Of a DNA stretch of 64,000 bases, positions 24,053-31,812 are shown piece after piece. The translations under genes were made by a program, and so were the position numbers. Source of the stretch: Bacteroidia bacterium (lineage in GTDB: Bacteria; Bacteroidota; Bacteroidia; Palsa-965); NCBI GenBank assembly GCA_025454955.1, contig JALONL010000001.1, positions 124,001 to 188,000 on the forward strand, in the 5' to 3' direction. How positions within the stretch are numbered: position 1 is the stretch's first letter; each line of letters opens with the position of its first letter. The notes beneath the pieces are model-generated. The model did no database searches. It was not told the DNA's origin and saw only the letters and a program-made list of their open reading frames with translations.

Positions 24053-25213
24053 ATGGACATCAGCTATATCCTCAATCATCTTGGCGAAGACCGCGAGAAC
24101 TATTACCACGCGGTGAGTCCGCCCATGATGCTCAGCACCAATTTTGCGTTTAAAAACGTGGCGCACATGCGCAGCGAACTGGAACGCGAACTGGAAACGC
24201 CGTTTTACACACGCGGCTACAACCCCACGGTGGCCATTTTGCGCAAAAAACTGGCCGCCCTCGAAGGAGCCGAAGACGCGCTGGTGTTCAGCAGCGGCAG
24301 TGCCGCCGTGGCCGCCGCAGTAATGAGTGTGGTAAAAGCCGGCGGACACATAGTAAGTGCCGAAAAGCCGTATAGCTGGACACGTACGCTCATGGGTTCG
24401 TACCTCGCCCAATACGGCGTGGAGGTAAGCTACGTAAACGGCCCCGGAGCCGATGGTTTCGAAAAAGCCATAAAGCCAAACACCCGGCTCATTTACCTCG
24501 AAAGCCCCAATTCGCTTACGTTCGAGCTACAGGACGTGGCCGCCATTTGCCAAATGGCCAAACGCCACGGCATACCTGTAGCCATAGACAACAGCTACAA
24601 CTCGCCGCTCAGCCAGAGCCCGATTGCACTTGGTGCCGATCTGGTAATCCATTCGGCCACCAAGTACCTGAACGGCCACAGCGATGTAGTGGCCGGTGTG
24701 GTGTGCGCCTCAAAAGCACGCATTGCCAAAATGATGGCCGAGGAGTACATGACCCTCGGCGCAGTAGTGGGCGCACACGATGCCTGGCTCATGCTGCGCG
24801 GGTTGCGCACGTTGGAGTTGCGGGTACAGCGTTCGGCACAGTCGGCGCAAATGCTGGCGGAGTTTCTGAGCACACACCCCAAAATTGAGCGTGTATATTA
24901 TCCCTGGCTGGCCACCAATGCCGATTTCGATCTGGCCCGGCAACAGATGAAAAGGGGAGGAGGCCTGCTCTCGGTACTGCTTAAAGCCGACGAGGTAAAA
25001 CAGGTAGAAAAGTTTTGCGACGGCCTGCAGCGTTTTCTCATAGCCACCTCGTGGGGCGGACACGAGTCGTTGTGTTTCCCCATGTGTGCGTTGCGGGCAT
25101 CGGCCAGTTTCACCAATCCGTTGCCGTGGAACCTGGTGCGGCTTTATGTGGGTTTGGAAGATGCGGAGTTGCTGAAGCAGGATTTGGACCAGGCGTTAAA
25201 ACAGGCATGGTAA
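24053..25213 (+). CDS. PLP-dependent Cys/Met metabolism enzyme (cystathionine gamma-synthase family)
   Basis: The product is 386 residues from the ATG at 24053 (MDISYILNHLGEDR). It shows YTRGYNPTVAILRKKLAALEGAEDALVFSSGSAA, IAIDNSYNSPL-like AIDNSYNSPLSQSP, and the PLP lysine in IHSATKYLNGHSDVVAG at Lys204. The C-terminal domain has SWGGHESLCFPMCA. The family includes cystathionine synthases, lyases and methionine gamma-lyases; residues near the C-terminus do not let me choose between them. It acts in the cytoplasm in sulphur amino acid metabolism. Probably the last gene of the unit starting at 22744. Confidence 0.88.
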   Translation: MDISYILNHLGEDRENYYHAVSPPMMLSTNFAFKNVAHMRSELERELETPFYTRGYNPTVAILRKKLAALEGAEDALVFSSGSAAVAAAVMSVVKAGGHIVSAEKPYSWTRTLMGSYLAQYGVEVSYVNGPGADGFEKAIKPNTRLIYLESPNSLTFELQDVAAICQMAKRHGIPVAIDNSYNSPLSQSPIALGADLVIHSATKYLNGHSDVVAGVVCASKARIAKMMAEEYMTLGAVVGAHDAWLMLRGLRTLELRVQRSAQSAQMLAEFLSTHPKIERVYYPWLATNADFDLARQQMKRGGGLLSVLLKADEVKQVEKFCDGLQRFLIATSWGGHESLCFPMCALRASASFTNPLPWNLVRLYVGLEDAELLKQDLDQALKQAW

Positions 25214-25512
25214 ACGCGTCGCGCCCCAAACACGCCTGGCATGGGCGCGAAACACAAATTCAAAAAATGTATGTGAAACGTCGCGGTTCCGGCACGAAAC
25301 CGTAATGCGTTTGCCAATTTTCGGCGATGCTGTGCCTGACGAAGCGAGAACGAAAAACGACGTTGCGTTTTTGATGCGAAGCAGGCGCCCAATAACGACA
25401 TTGCATTTTTGACCGGGATTATTTTCAATGATCCCGGTTCACGTCCTGTGGAAAATGCCCGATTCGCCGGGAGGTTTTTTCGTTTAAACAGCATCGGGAG
25501 TAGCCCGGCGAA

Positions 25513-25606
25513 TTCTTTTTTCCGCAAAGCGGAAAAAGAGAATAGGGTTTTGTCGGTTGAACAACGGGCTCGCGTATTCTCTTTTTCCGCTTTGCGGAAA
25601 AAAGAA
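25513..25606. repeat. Perfect 32-bp inverted repeat beyond tRNA-Arg
   Basis: Arms 25513-25544 and 25575-25606 are exact reverse complements; each contains the smaller palindrome CCGCAAAGCGG. The loop is 30 bases. The right arm supplies the T-run of the tRNA-Arg terminator, the same layout as at tRNA-Cys. Confidence 0.9.
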
Positions 25607-25633
25607 ATACCCGAACTGAAAAAGTTCGGGTAT
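25607..25633 (-). terminator. Rho-independent terminator of tRNA-Arg
   Basis: ATACCCGAACT pairs perfectly with AGTTCGGGTAT across a five-base loop; on the minus strand TTCTTTTTT follows. It lies 15 bases beyond the tRNA. Confidence 0.9.
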
Positions 25634-25647
25634 CGGGCGCATTACAG

Positions 25648-25721
25648 TGACTCCGGAGGGATTCGAACCCCCAACCAACAGAACCGGAATCTGTCATTCT
25701 ATCCAGTTGAACTACGGAGCC
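25648..25721 (-). tRNA. tRNA-Arg (anticodon CCG)
   Basis: The 74-nt minus-strand sequence folds as a cloverleaf: acceptor GGCTCCG with CGGAGTC (one G-U), anticodon stem ACAGA/TCTGT with loop TTCCGGT, T-arm GGGTTCGAATCCC. It reads CGG codons. CCA is not encoded. Confidence 0.95.
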
Positions 25722-25734
25722 GTGAATTCAGCGG

Positions 25735-25742
25735 CAAAGATA
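25735..25742 (-). promoter_or_regulatory. -7 promoter element for tRNA-Arg
   Basis: TATCTTTG on the minus strand, 13 bases before the tRNA 5' end. Confidence 0.65.
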
Positions 25743-25818
25743 GCAAACATGTGGTGGATTTCCGGCGTTTTACACAATAAAGAAAGCCAAACAGAGTTAA
25801 CAGGCTGGAACAAACGCA

Positions 25819-25826
25819 TAAATTTG
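25819..25826 (+). promoter_or_regulatory. -7 promoter element abutting the porZ start
   Basis: TAAATTTG followed by TACTG and the ATG at 25832. Confidence 0.55.
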
Positions 25827-25831
25827 TACTG

Positions 25832-28180
25832 ATGCGACTTCAATCTACATTTCAACGAGGAATTCTGTTTTTTCTGTTTGCCTGTTTTATGGCGTCTCAG
25901 CTTCCTGCGCAGCAGGATCAGGCTTTGGGCTCGTGGAGGGTGCATTTGCCTTACAAGAAAGGCAAGTTTTTGGCGGGTAGTCCGTATGCGGTATGGTGCG
26001 CGTCGGACTTTGGTTTGTTTAGAACCAACCGTGCCGACGGCAGTGTACAACGCATTACCAAAGTAGAAGGCCTTTCCGACCTTTCGTTTTCGGCGCTCGA
26101 ATATTGCGCGGCAAAAGATGTGGTGGTGATTGGTTACAAAACGGGCAATATCGACCTGCTTTACAGTGGAAGGGTGATTAACCTGCCCGATATCCGCCGC
26201 TCTACCATTATCGGAAGCAAAACCATAAACAATATTACCGTGGTGGGCACGCTGGCCTACCTTTCGTGCGGGTTTGGCATTGTGGTGCTTGATCTCGACA
26301 GGGTAGAGGTGAAGGATACTTACATTCTGGGAAACAACGGCACCTATCTCGAAGTGATGGACGTTACCGTGGATGCCACACAGATATATGCAGGGACTCA
26401 ATCAGGTTTGTATTATGCGTCATTGTCGGATCCGTTTTTGTCGAGTTTTACCAGTTGGACACGTTATTCGTTTTTGCCCTCCACAAGAATCAATGCGCTG
26501 GCGTATTTCAACAATGAAGTGATAGTCAATTACCGCCTGTCGAACACCGCGCTTACTGATGTAATGATTCATCTTGATCCGGGCAGTCTGGCCTGGGATA
26601 CCGTGCCCAATTTTGGCGGAGGAAGATTTGTGAAAGATTTGGATGTGGTAAACAGCGAGTTGTTTGTGGCCGATATTTATTCGGTGCCGGTGCTTTCGGG
26701 TGCTGCTTTTACCGAAATACGCTTATACCTTGCTGCGGCCGGAGGCCCACTTTATCCCAACTCCATTTTTGTCGATCAGACTCATCCGTGGGTGGCCGAT
26801 AATGAACGGTCGCTCATTCAAAACACCTCGGTGTTCGACGGGGTGGTTTATGCGCCCAACGGCCCTTCGTCGGTAGATGTATTTACGATGGCCGTTTCGC
26901 AGGGCGAATTGCTTGTGGTGCCCGGCGGGCGCGACGATGCCTGGAACAATATTTACAGCCGCGAAGGCGCCTCGAAACTGGTGGGAGGTATGTGGACAAA
27001 CTACAACCGCAATACGCTTCCCGTGCTGGTTGATTCTACTTACGATCTCATCAGTTGTGTGATTGATCCCACCAACTCCAACCACTTTTTCTTTGGCTCC
27101 TGGGGCGAGGGATTGGTGGAAATGAACGGTAATCAGATAACCAACATTTTCGATCAGAACAACAGTCCGTTGCAATCGCGTCCGGCTTACCCCTGGTGCG
27201 GCATAAGCGGGCTGGCGTACGACGAGAGCAACAATTTATGGGTGGTAAACTCGCACGTTCCGCAGTGCCTCAAAGTACGTACACCAAGCGGGCAGTGGAG
27301 GTCGTTTGACTTTTCGGGATTGGTGGCTGGCGAAAATGTGGTGGCCAATATCATTATCACCCAAAGCGGACAGAAGTGGATGATTATGCCCCGCGGCGGC
27401 GGAATGCTGGTGTTTGACGATCAGGGCACACTGAACACCACCAGCGATGACCGCAAACGAAAATTAGGCTTTACCGCCGGCGTGGGCAACATTCCCGGAA
27501 ACGAGGTGCTGTGCATGGCCGAAGACGACGACGGCGAAATTTGGATTGGCACCAACGACGGAGTGGCCGTGTTTTATTCGCCCGAAAATGTATTCAACAG
27601 CAGCGGCTTCGATTGCCAGCGGGTGTTGATTACGCAGGACGGCACGCTGCAGGAATTGCTAAAAGGCCTCGAAGTAACGGCCATAGCTATTGACGGAGCC
27701 AACCGCAAATGGATTGCCACCCGCGGCGGCGGCGTATTCCTCATGTCGGCCGACGGCACTACCGAAATACGGCACTTTACCTCCGCCAACAGTCCGCTGC
27801 TTTCAGACAACGTAGAGGCCATTGCCATAAACGATGCCACCGGCGAAGTATTTATCTCTACCGACAAAGGCCTCATTTCCTACGTAAGCGACGCTATTGA
27901 AGGCGGCGACAAAAACGAGGATGTAATGGCCTATCCCAACCCGGTGCATCCCGATTATCGCGGGCCCATTGCCATACGCGGCTTAGTGAAAGATGCCGAT
28001 GTAAAAATTGCCGACGTGCGCGGCAATGTGGTATTCCAAACCACCGCCCTGGGCGGGCAGGCTATTTGGGACGGGAATACTTTTGCCGGTCAGCGCGCGG
28101 CCACCGGGGTGTATATGGTGTTTATTACCAATGAAGACGGATCGGAAACGGCCATTACCAAGATTCTTTTTGTGAATTGA
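25832..28180 (+). CDS. porZ: PorZ-like T9SS protein: two beta-propellers plus C-terminal sorting-type domain
   Basis: The 782-residue product has a signal peptide (to about residue 26, ending LPAQ). It then shows many propeller strands of the two-component-regulator type, such as IYAGTQSGLYYAS, EDDDGEIWIGTNDGVAVF and NRKWIATRGGGVFLMS. It ends in a T9SS-like domain: VMAYPNPVHPDYRGPIAIRG, then VKIADVRGNVVFQT and ATGVYMVFI. This order and length match PorZ, the surface component that delivers A-LPS to the sortase in T9SS. It lies before recO, a neighbourhood I recall from other Bacteroidota. A generic propeller protein is the alternative. Confidence 0.8.
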   Translation: MRLQSTFQRGILFFLFACFMASQLPAQQDQALGSWRVHLPYKKGKFLAGSPYAVWCASDFGLFRTNRADGSVQRITKVEGLSDLSFSALEYCAAKDVVVIGYKTGNIDLLYSGRVINLPDIRRSTIIGSKTINNITVVGTLAYLSCGFGIVVLDLDRVEVKDTYILGNNGTYLEVMDVTVDATQIYAGTQSGLYYASLSDPFLSSFTSWTRYSFLPSTRINALAYFNNEVIVNYRLSNTALTDVMIHLDPGSLAWDTVPNFGGGRFVKDLDVVNSELFVADIYSVPVLSGAAFTEIRLYLAAAGGPLYPNSIFVDQTHPWVADNERSLIQNTSVFDGVVYAPNGPSSVDVFTMAVSQGELLVVPGGRDDAWNNIYSREGASKLVGGMWTNYNRNTLPVLVDSTYDLISCVIDPTNSNHFFFGSWGEGLVEMNGNQITNIFDQNNSPLQSRPAYPWCGISGLAYDESNNLWVVNSHVPQCLKVRTPSGQWRSFDFSGLVAGENVVANIIITQSGQKWMIMPRGGGMLVFDDQGTLNTTSDDRKRKLGFTAGVGNIPGNEVLCMAEDDDGEIWIGTNDGVAVFYSPENVFNSSGFDCQRVLITQDGTLQELLKGLEVTAIAIDGANRKWIATRGGGVFLMSADGTTEIRHFTSANSPLLSDNVEAIAINDATGEVFISTDKGLISYVSDAIEGGDKNEDVMAYPNPVHPDYRGPIAIRGLVKDADVKIADVRGNVVFQTTALGGQAIWDGNTFAGQRAATGVYMVFITNEDGSETAITKILFVN

Positions 28181-28186
28181 GTTTGC

Positions 28187-28320
28187 GGTGGCTTCGACAG
28201 GCTCAGCCACCACGACAAGCTCAGCCACCGCGACAGGCTCAGTCACCGGGGGAAAGTAGTACGGTGGTTTCGACAGGCTCAACCACCGCGACAGGCTCAA
28301 CCACCGGTGTCGAAACAGCC
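28187..28320. repeat. Cluster of the CGACAGGCTCAGCCACCG repeat
   Basis: Five or six units of the 18-bp motif, some with AACC for AGCC, several paired as short palindromes (GGTGGCTTCGACAGG with CAGCCACC). The same unit occurs three times in frame at 30302-30355. Confidence 0.85.
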
Positions 28321-28527
28321 TCCGCGAAAACATTAGCAGACATAAGAGCTTCAACAAGCACAGCAATCTAATCCTGCGGCCGAGCTAATCGCCGCTGCAG
28401 AGCCCGTCCCAGCGGAAGAGCCCATCCCGGCGGCTGATCTTCACCCGGCGGCTGAGCCTGTCGAAGCCCCGGGGTGCAGGCTTAAATCTTTAAGCACATT
28501 ACCGCAGCAGCCAGGCAAATGCCGCCT

Positions 28528-28535
28528 TACCTTTG
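28528..28535 (+). promoter_or_regulatory. -7 promoter element abutting the recO start
   Basis: TACCTTTG followed by CGTC and the ATG at 28540. Confidence 0.65.
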
Positions 28536-28539
28536 CGTC

Positions 28540-29265
28540 ATGTTGCACAGTACGCGGGGCATCGTTTTTCACACCATTCCGTATTCCGACAGCCGGATAA
28601 TTGCCCGCATTTTCACCGAGAAATTCGGGCTGCGCAGCTACATTGTTTCTTCTTCGCGCAGCAAAACCGGCAAGGTGCGCAGCCGTTTGCTGCAGCCGCT
28701 TACGCATCTCGATCTGGTGGTGCAGCAGCGCGAAAAAAACACGTTGCACACACTCAAAGAGCTGAGCTGCCACGAGCCCTACCGCCACCTGCACGAAGAC
28801 ATTGTAAAAACCTCGCTGGCCCTGTTTGTGGCCGAGGTGCTGCACAAGGCCGTAAAAGAAGAAGAGCCCGACCAGCCGCTGTATGATTTCATCTGCTCCT
28901 CGCTGCAGGTGCTGGATGTGATGCACGATGGCACGGCCAATTTTCACCTGGCTTTTCTCATGCAGCTTACGCGCTACCTCGGTTTTTATCCGCAAAGCAA
29001 CGAGGCCGGCCCGCAAAGCTTTTTCGACCTGCGCGATGGTGTTTTCCGCCCCGCCATTCCCAACCATCCGCTGTTTGCCGATGTGGCCGAATCGCGCATG
29101 CTGGAACTGCTGCGCGATATAAGTTTTGCCGATCTGGGCGGGTTAAAACTCAATGCCGAACAGCGCCGGCAAATAGTGGTGTGTATGCTTAGGTATTACG
29201 AGTTGCATGTGAGCAATATGCAGGGCATTCATTCGCACGAAGTGCTGAGTGTGGTGTTGGGGTGA
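28540..29265 (+). CDS. recO: DNA repair protein RecO
   Basis: The product is 241 residues from the ATG at 28540 (MLHSTRGIVFHTIPYSDSRIIARIFTE); an in-frame ATG at 28519 lies upstream of the promoter and is rejected. The N-terminal OB-fold (RGIVFHTIPYSDSRIIARIF, SKTGKVRSRLLQPLTHLDL) is followed by the helical C-terminal domain. RecO loads RecA on SSB-coated gaps with RecR. The zinc-finger cysteines of some RecO proteins are absent, as is common in this phylum. The -7 element TACCTTTG is four bases before the ATG, so the transcript is probably leaderless. Confidence 0.93.
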   Translation: MLHSTRGIVFHTIPYSDSRIIARIFTEKFGLRSYIVSSSRSKTGKVRSRLLQPLTHLDLVVQQREKNTLHTLKELSCHEPYRHLHEDIVKTSLALFVAEVLHKAVKEEEPDQPLYDFICSSLQVLDVMHDGTANFHLAFLMQLTRYLGFYPQSNEAGPQSFFDLRDGVFRPAIPNHPLFADVAESRMLELLRDISFADLGGLKLNAEQRRQIVVCMLRYYELHVSNMQGIHSHEVLSVVLG

Positions 29266-29326
29266 TTTGTGTTAATCGGCATTCTCTATAACAATAACTA
29301 TAAATTTGTAATTCAAAAATTGCTTT

Positions 29327-30538
29327 ATGTCCACACTCAAAGACCAGTTCCTGCTCCGCCCCGATATTACCTACCTCAACTTCGGTTCCTTTGGTGCCAC
29401 GCCGCGGCCGGTGTTTGAGGCTTACCAGCGCTGGCAGTTGGAACTGGAACGCGAGCCGGTGCAGCACATTGCCGTGCGTGCGCCGCAGTTGCTGCGCGAA
29501 GCCCGCGAGGCATTAGGCAACTATGTGGGCGCACATGCCGACGATCTGGTGTTTACGCCCAGTCCATCGCAGGCCATAAACATTGTGGTGCGCAACCTCG
29601 AAAAACAACTGCAGCCCGGCGACGAAATTCTGAGTACCGATCTGGAATACGGCGCCATGGATCGTACCTGGAATTTCTATTCGCGTAAAAACGGCTGGGT
29701 GTATCGTCGCCAGCATATTCCGCTGCCGCTTTCGGGGCAGGACGAGTTTCTGGCGGCATTCTGGGCCGGACTTACGCCGCGCACCAGGGTTGTGTTTATC
29801 GGGCAGATCACCAGTGCTACGGCGCTGGTGTTTCCGGTGGAACAAATTTGCCGCAAAGCCCGCGAGCTTGGTTTGCTTATAATTGTGGACGGCGCCCACG
29901 TCCCCGGGCATATTCCGCTAAACATCACAGCAATCGATCCCGATTTTTACACCGGCGCCTGCCACAAATGGATGATGGCGCCCAAAGGCTGCTCGTTTCT
30001 CTACGCCCGCCGCGATAAGCAGGACATGCTCGACCCGCTTATTGTAAGCTGGGGCTACGAAAGCGCGGCTCCCACGCACTCGCGCTTTATCGACTACCAC
30101 GAAATGCAGGGCACCAACGATTTCAGTGCTTACCTGGCCCTGCCTGCGTGTATTGAGTTTATGCAACAGCATAACTGGCCCGAGGTAAGCCGCCAGTGTT
30201 TGGAACTTACGTTGCAAAACATTCCGCGTTTTGCGGCATTGCTGCGTACTGTGCCGTTGGCTCCGTTGAATAGTGGGATGTTTGGACAAATGTGCAGCCT
30301 TGCGGTGGCTTCGACAGGCTCAGCCACCGCGACAGGCTCAGCCACCGCGGCAGGCTCGGCTGCTGCGGGAGCTGCCGTTGATGCGGCGGCGCTTAAAAAG
30401 CGGTTGTATGAGGAGTTTAAGATTGAAGCTCCGATAATGATGCATAACGGGCAGGCTTATTTGCGGTATTCTATTCAGGGGTTTAATACGCAGGATGATC
30501 TGGACAGGTTGTTTGAGGCGCTGGAGGAGATTTTGTGA
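29327..30538 (+). CDS. Class V aminotransferase-fold PLP enzyme (isopenicillin-N-epimerase-like) with an in-frame repeat insertion
   Basis: The 403-residue product has YLNFGSFGATPRPVFEAYQRW at the start, VDGAHVPGHIPLNI with the cofactor aspartate, and the PLP lysine in GACHKWMMAPKG at Lys214. The family includes desulphurases, epimerases and kynureninase-like enzymes; the reaction here is not inferable. Residues about 326-350 are an Ala/Ser/Thr/Gly run encoded by three units of the 18-bp repeat that also fills the spacer before recO. The repeat keeps the frame and lies in a probable loop of the C-terminal domain. Confidence 0.85.
   Translation: MSTLKDQFLLRPDITYLNFGSFGATPRPVFEAYQRWQLELEREPVQHIAVRAPQLLREAREALGNYVGAHADDLVFTPSPSQAINIVVRNLEKQLQPGDEILSTDLEYGAMDRTWNFYSRKNGWVYRRQHIPLPLSGQDEFLAAFWAGLTPRTRVVFIGQITSATALVFPVEQICRKARELGLLIIVDGAHVPGHIPLNITAIDPDFYTGACHKWMMAPKGCSFLYARRDKQDMLDPLIVSWGYESAAPTHSRFIDYHEMQGTNDFSAYLALPACIEFMQQHNWPEVSRQCLELTLQNIPRFAALLRTVPLAPLNSGMFGQMCSLAVASTGSATATGSATAAGSAAAGAAVDAAALKKRLYEEFKIEAPIMMHNGQAYLRYSIQGFNTQDDLDRLFEALEEIL
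30302..30360. repeat. In-frame copies of the 18-bp repeat inside the aminotransferase gene
   Basis: Three tandem units of CGACAGGCTCAGCCACCG type, the last one degenerate, encoding about STGSATATGSATAAGS. Confidence 0.85.
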
Positions 30539-30607
30539 GGATTTACGATTGATAAACGAATTAAAAACGTATAAACTAACCGGTTAATAATAAATTGAAG
30601 GAGCAAA

Positions 30608-30772
30608 ATGAAAGATCAAAAATTTCCCTATTTCGGATTACTCCCCATTTGTGAAGAAAAAAGAAAGATACAGATATTGAAAAAAGCCATTGAACAAGGC
30701 AAAGTCAGCGGAATTTCCGATGATTTTGACCCGATAAAGCACCTTGAATTCTTAAAAGGAAGGCATAAATAA
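30608..30772 (+). CDS. Small ParD-antitoxin-like C-terminal protein, orphan
   Basis: The 54-residue product ends with IEQGKVSGISDDFDPIKHLEFLK, which matches the C-terminal toxin-binding tail of ParD-type antitoxins (EGxxSGxxxDFDxxxHL). The N-terminal part does not contain the usual ribbon-helix-helix domain, and no RelE/ParE toxin gene follows. It may be a truncated antitoxin remnant or a minimal antidote protein. A 25-base gap separates it from the next gene on the same strand. Confidence 0.5.
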   Translation: MKDQKFPYFGLLPICEEKRKIQILKKAIEQGKVSGISDDFDPIKHLEFLKGRHK

Positions 30773-30797
30773 AAGGAACCAGCAACCGGTGCTAGTA

Positions 30798-31496
30798 ATG
30801 AAAAAAATCATTCACCAATCGTTCGAGGAATACCGTATTCAAACCGGCTTGCATCGTTTTCCTGTTAGCGAGGAAATGCTGGAACACCAACGAAAACAAC
30901 ACGAATCGTACTTACGGTATCTTGAAGAATGCAACTATTTTGAACCGGCAGAAATAGATTTCACCGATACGGTTTCCGGGAATTACAATAAAAGCCTGTA
31001 TCAGCTTTTTGAGATAGAGCGTATTGAAGAAGGACAGGTTTATGTATTGATAAAACACTCTTTTCAACCCGAAATACTGCTTATTTTCGGAAAGGACGAT
31101 AACGGTTATAATTACACCTGCAGGTGGTTAGAATCGCAATACTGGGCGAGACAGTATGAGAAAAACATTCCTGAAGAAATTCATATTCACCAATCGGTTT
31201 GGCGACCTGATGGTGTTTCGGGCGATGAATTGAAAAGGTTGTTGCACACCATGCTTGCCGATGCCCGTAAGGACTCTAAATTAATGATCATCCTCGACGG
31301 GGTGGTGTACGATTTATTTATCCGCCAGAATGGCGAAATAAAGAAGTTTACCAAACATTCGCCACCCGGAGAATCGGCCACGGGTTTGTGTATTGCGGTG
31401 TTTGATGAGATTGTGGCTCTGGCTTGCGAAGAAAAAAACAACACCGGCGATTTTAAACGAGCCTTACAGGCACTGGCAGAAATGGTTGACGGTTAA
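30798..31496 (+). CDS. Uncharacterised protein
   Basis: The 232-residue product from the ATG at 30798 (MKKIIHQSFEEYRIQTG) has no signal peptide, membrane segment or motif that I recognise. It is mixed alpha/beta with several aromatic residues (RWLESQYWARQYEKNIPEEIH) and a C-terminal acidic helix. A GTG nine bases upstream is also in frame. Composition is A+T-richer than the aminotransferase before it. It follows the ParD-like small gene closely, but nothing links their functions. Confidence 0.65.
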   Translation: MKKIIHQSFEEYRIQTGLHRFPVSEEMLEHQRKQHESYLRYLEECNYFEPAEIDFTDTVSGNYNKSLYQLFEIERIEEGQVYVLIKHSFQPEILLIFGKDDNGYNYTCRWLESQYWARQYEKNIPEEIHIHQSVWRPDGVSGDELKRLLHTMLADARKDSKLMIILDGVVYDLFIRQNGEIKKFTKHSPPGESATGLCIAVFDEIVALACEEKNNTGDFKRALQALAEMVDG

Positions 31497-31508
31497 GCAC
31501 CACACAGG

Positions 31509-31793
31509 TCACTTCCCGAAATACGTACCCGTATTATCGGTGGCCACATCGCGCAAAATAAGTTTGTTATCGGCTCCCACACGTTTGTTTACCTCTGTCA
31601 CCACTGCCCGCGCAGTATCGCGCCAGTAAATTGTATCGTGTGCAATGCGAAATGATGTGGGCGGGGCAAAAGACAGCCAGTCGCCGATGTGATGGCCGTG
31701 GCCATATTTCCACTCATGTTTGCGCACATAATCGCTGTTGCTTTCGCAAGCTGCAATTAAAAACAGTAAAGGCCAAACGAGTGTTTTTTTCAT
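31509..31793 (-). CDS. Small lipoprotein, uncharacterised
   Basis: From the ATG at 31791-31793 the product is 94 residues, with a charged start, a hydrophobic core and a lipobox ending LIAAC (MKKTLVWPLLFLIAACESN). An upstream in-frame ATG at 31802 would begin MFHMKK. The mature part has two His-rich stretches (WKYGHGHHIGDW) but no known domain. It lies 10 bases beyond the 31813 gene's stop on the same strand, so it is the second gene of a leftward pair only if read in that order: the serine hydrolase gene at 31813-33357 ends just before? The two are in fact tandem on the minus strand with the lipoprotein downstream. Confidence 0.6.
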   Translation of the reverse strand: MKKTLVWPLLFLIAACESNSDYVRKHEWKYGHGHHIGDWLSFAPPTSFRIAHDTIYWRDTARAVVTEVNKRVGADNKLILRDVATDNTGTYFGK

Positions 31794-31812
31794 GTGAAAC
31801 ATTTCCGAAAAA

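Larger units (their letters stand above)
25214..25647. other. 434-bp non-coding stretch with nested inverted repeats
   Basis: I see no gene. It holds an imperfect palindrome near 25220-25248, a stem at 25411-25440, a perfect 32-bp inverted repeat (25513-25606) and the tRNA-Arg terminator (25607-25633). Confidence 0.6.
28181..28539. other. 359-bp intergenic stretch built largely from an 18-bp repeat
   Basis: From 28187 to about 28320 the sequence is made of variants of CGACAGGCTCAGCCACCG, with an inverted copy near 28446-28466. Between them is a G+C-rich stretch that could encode an Ala/Pro/Glu-rich peptide but has no start context. No gene is supported. Confidence 0.7.

Noticed and set aside
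28187..28320. A CRISPR array in the repeat-rich spacer before recO
   Set aside because: The units are 18 bp, adjoin without unique spacers, and no cas gene is present.
28177..28371. A 64-codon reading in the porZ-recO spacer
   Set aside because: It only translates the 18-bp repeat units.
29828..29843. A parS-like 16-mer inside the aminotransferase gene (TGTTTCCGGTGGAACA)
   Set aside because: Two changes fall in the central CACG core, and the codons are explained by the conserved protein.
31786..31802. A ninth parS-like site at the start of the small lipoprotein gene
   Set aside because: It matches in 14 of 16 positions and is far from the cluster; such matches are expected by chance around MFHMKK codons.
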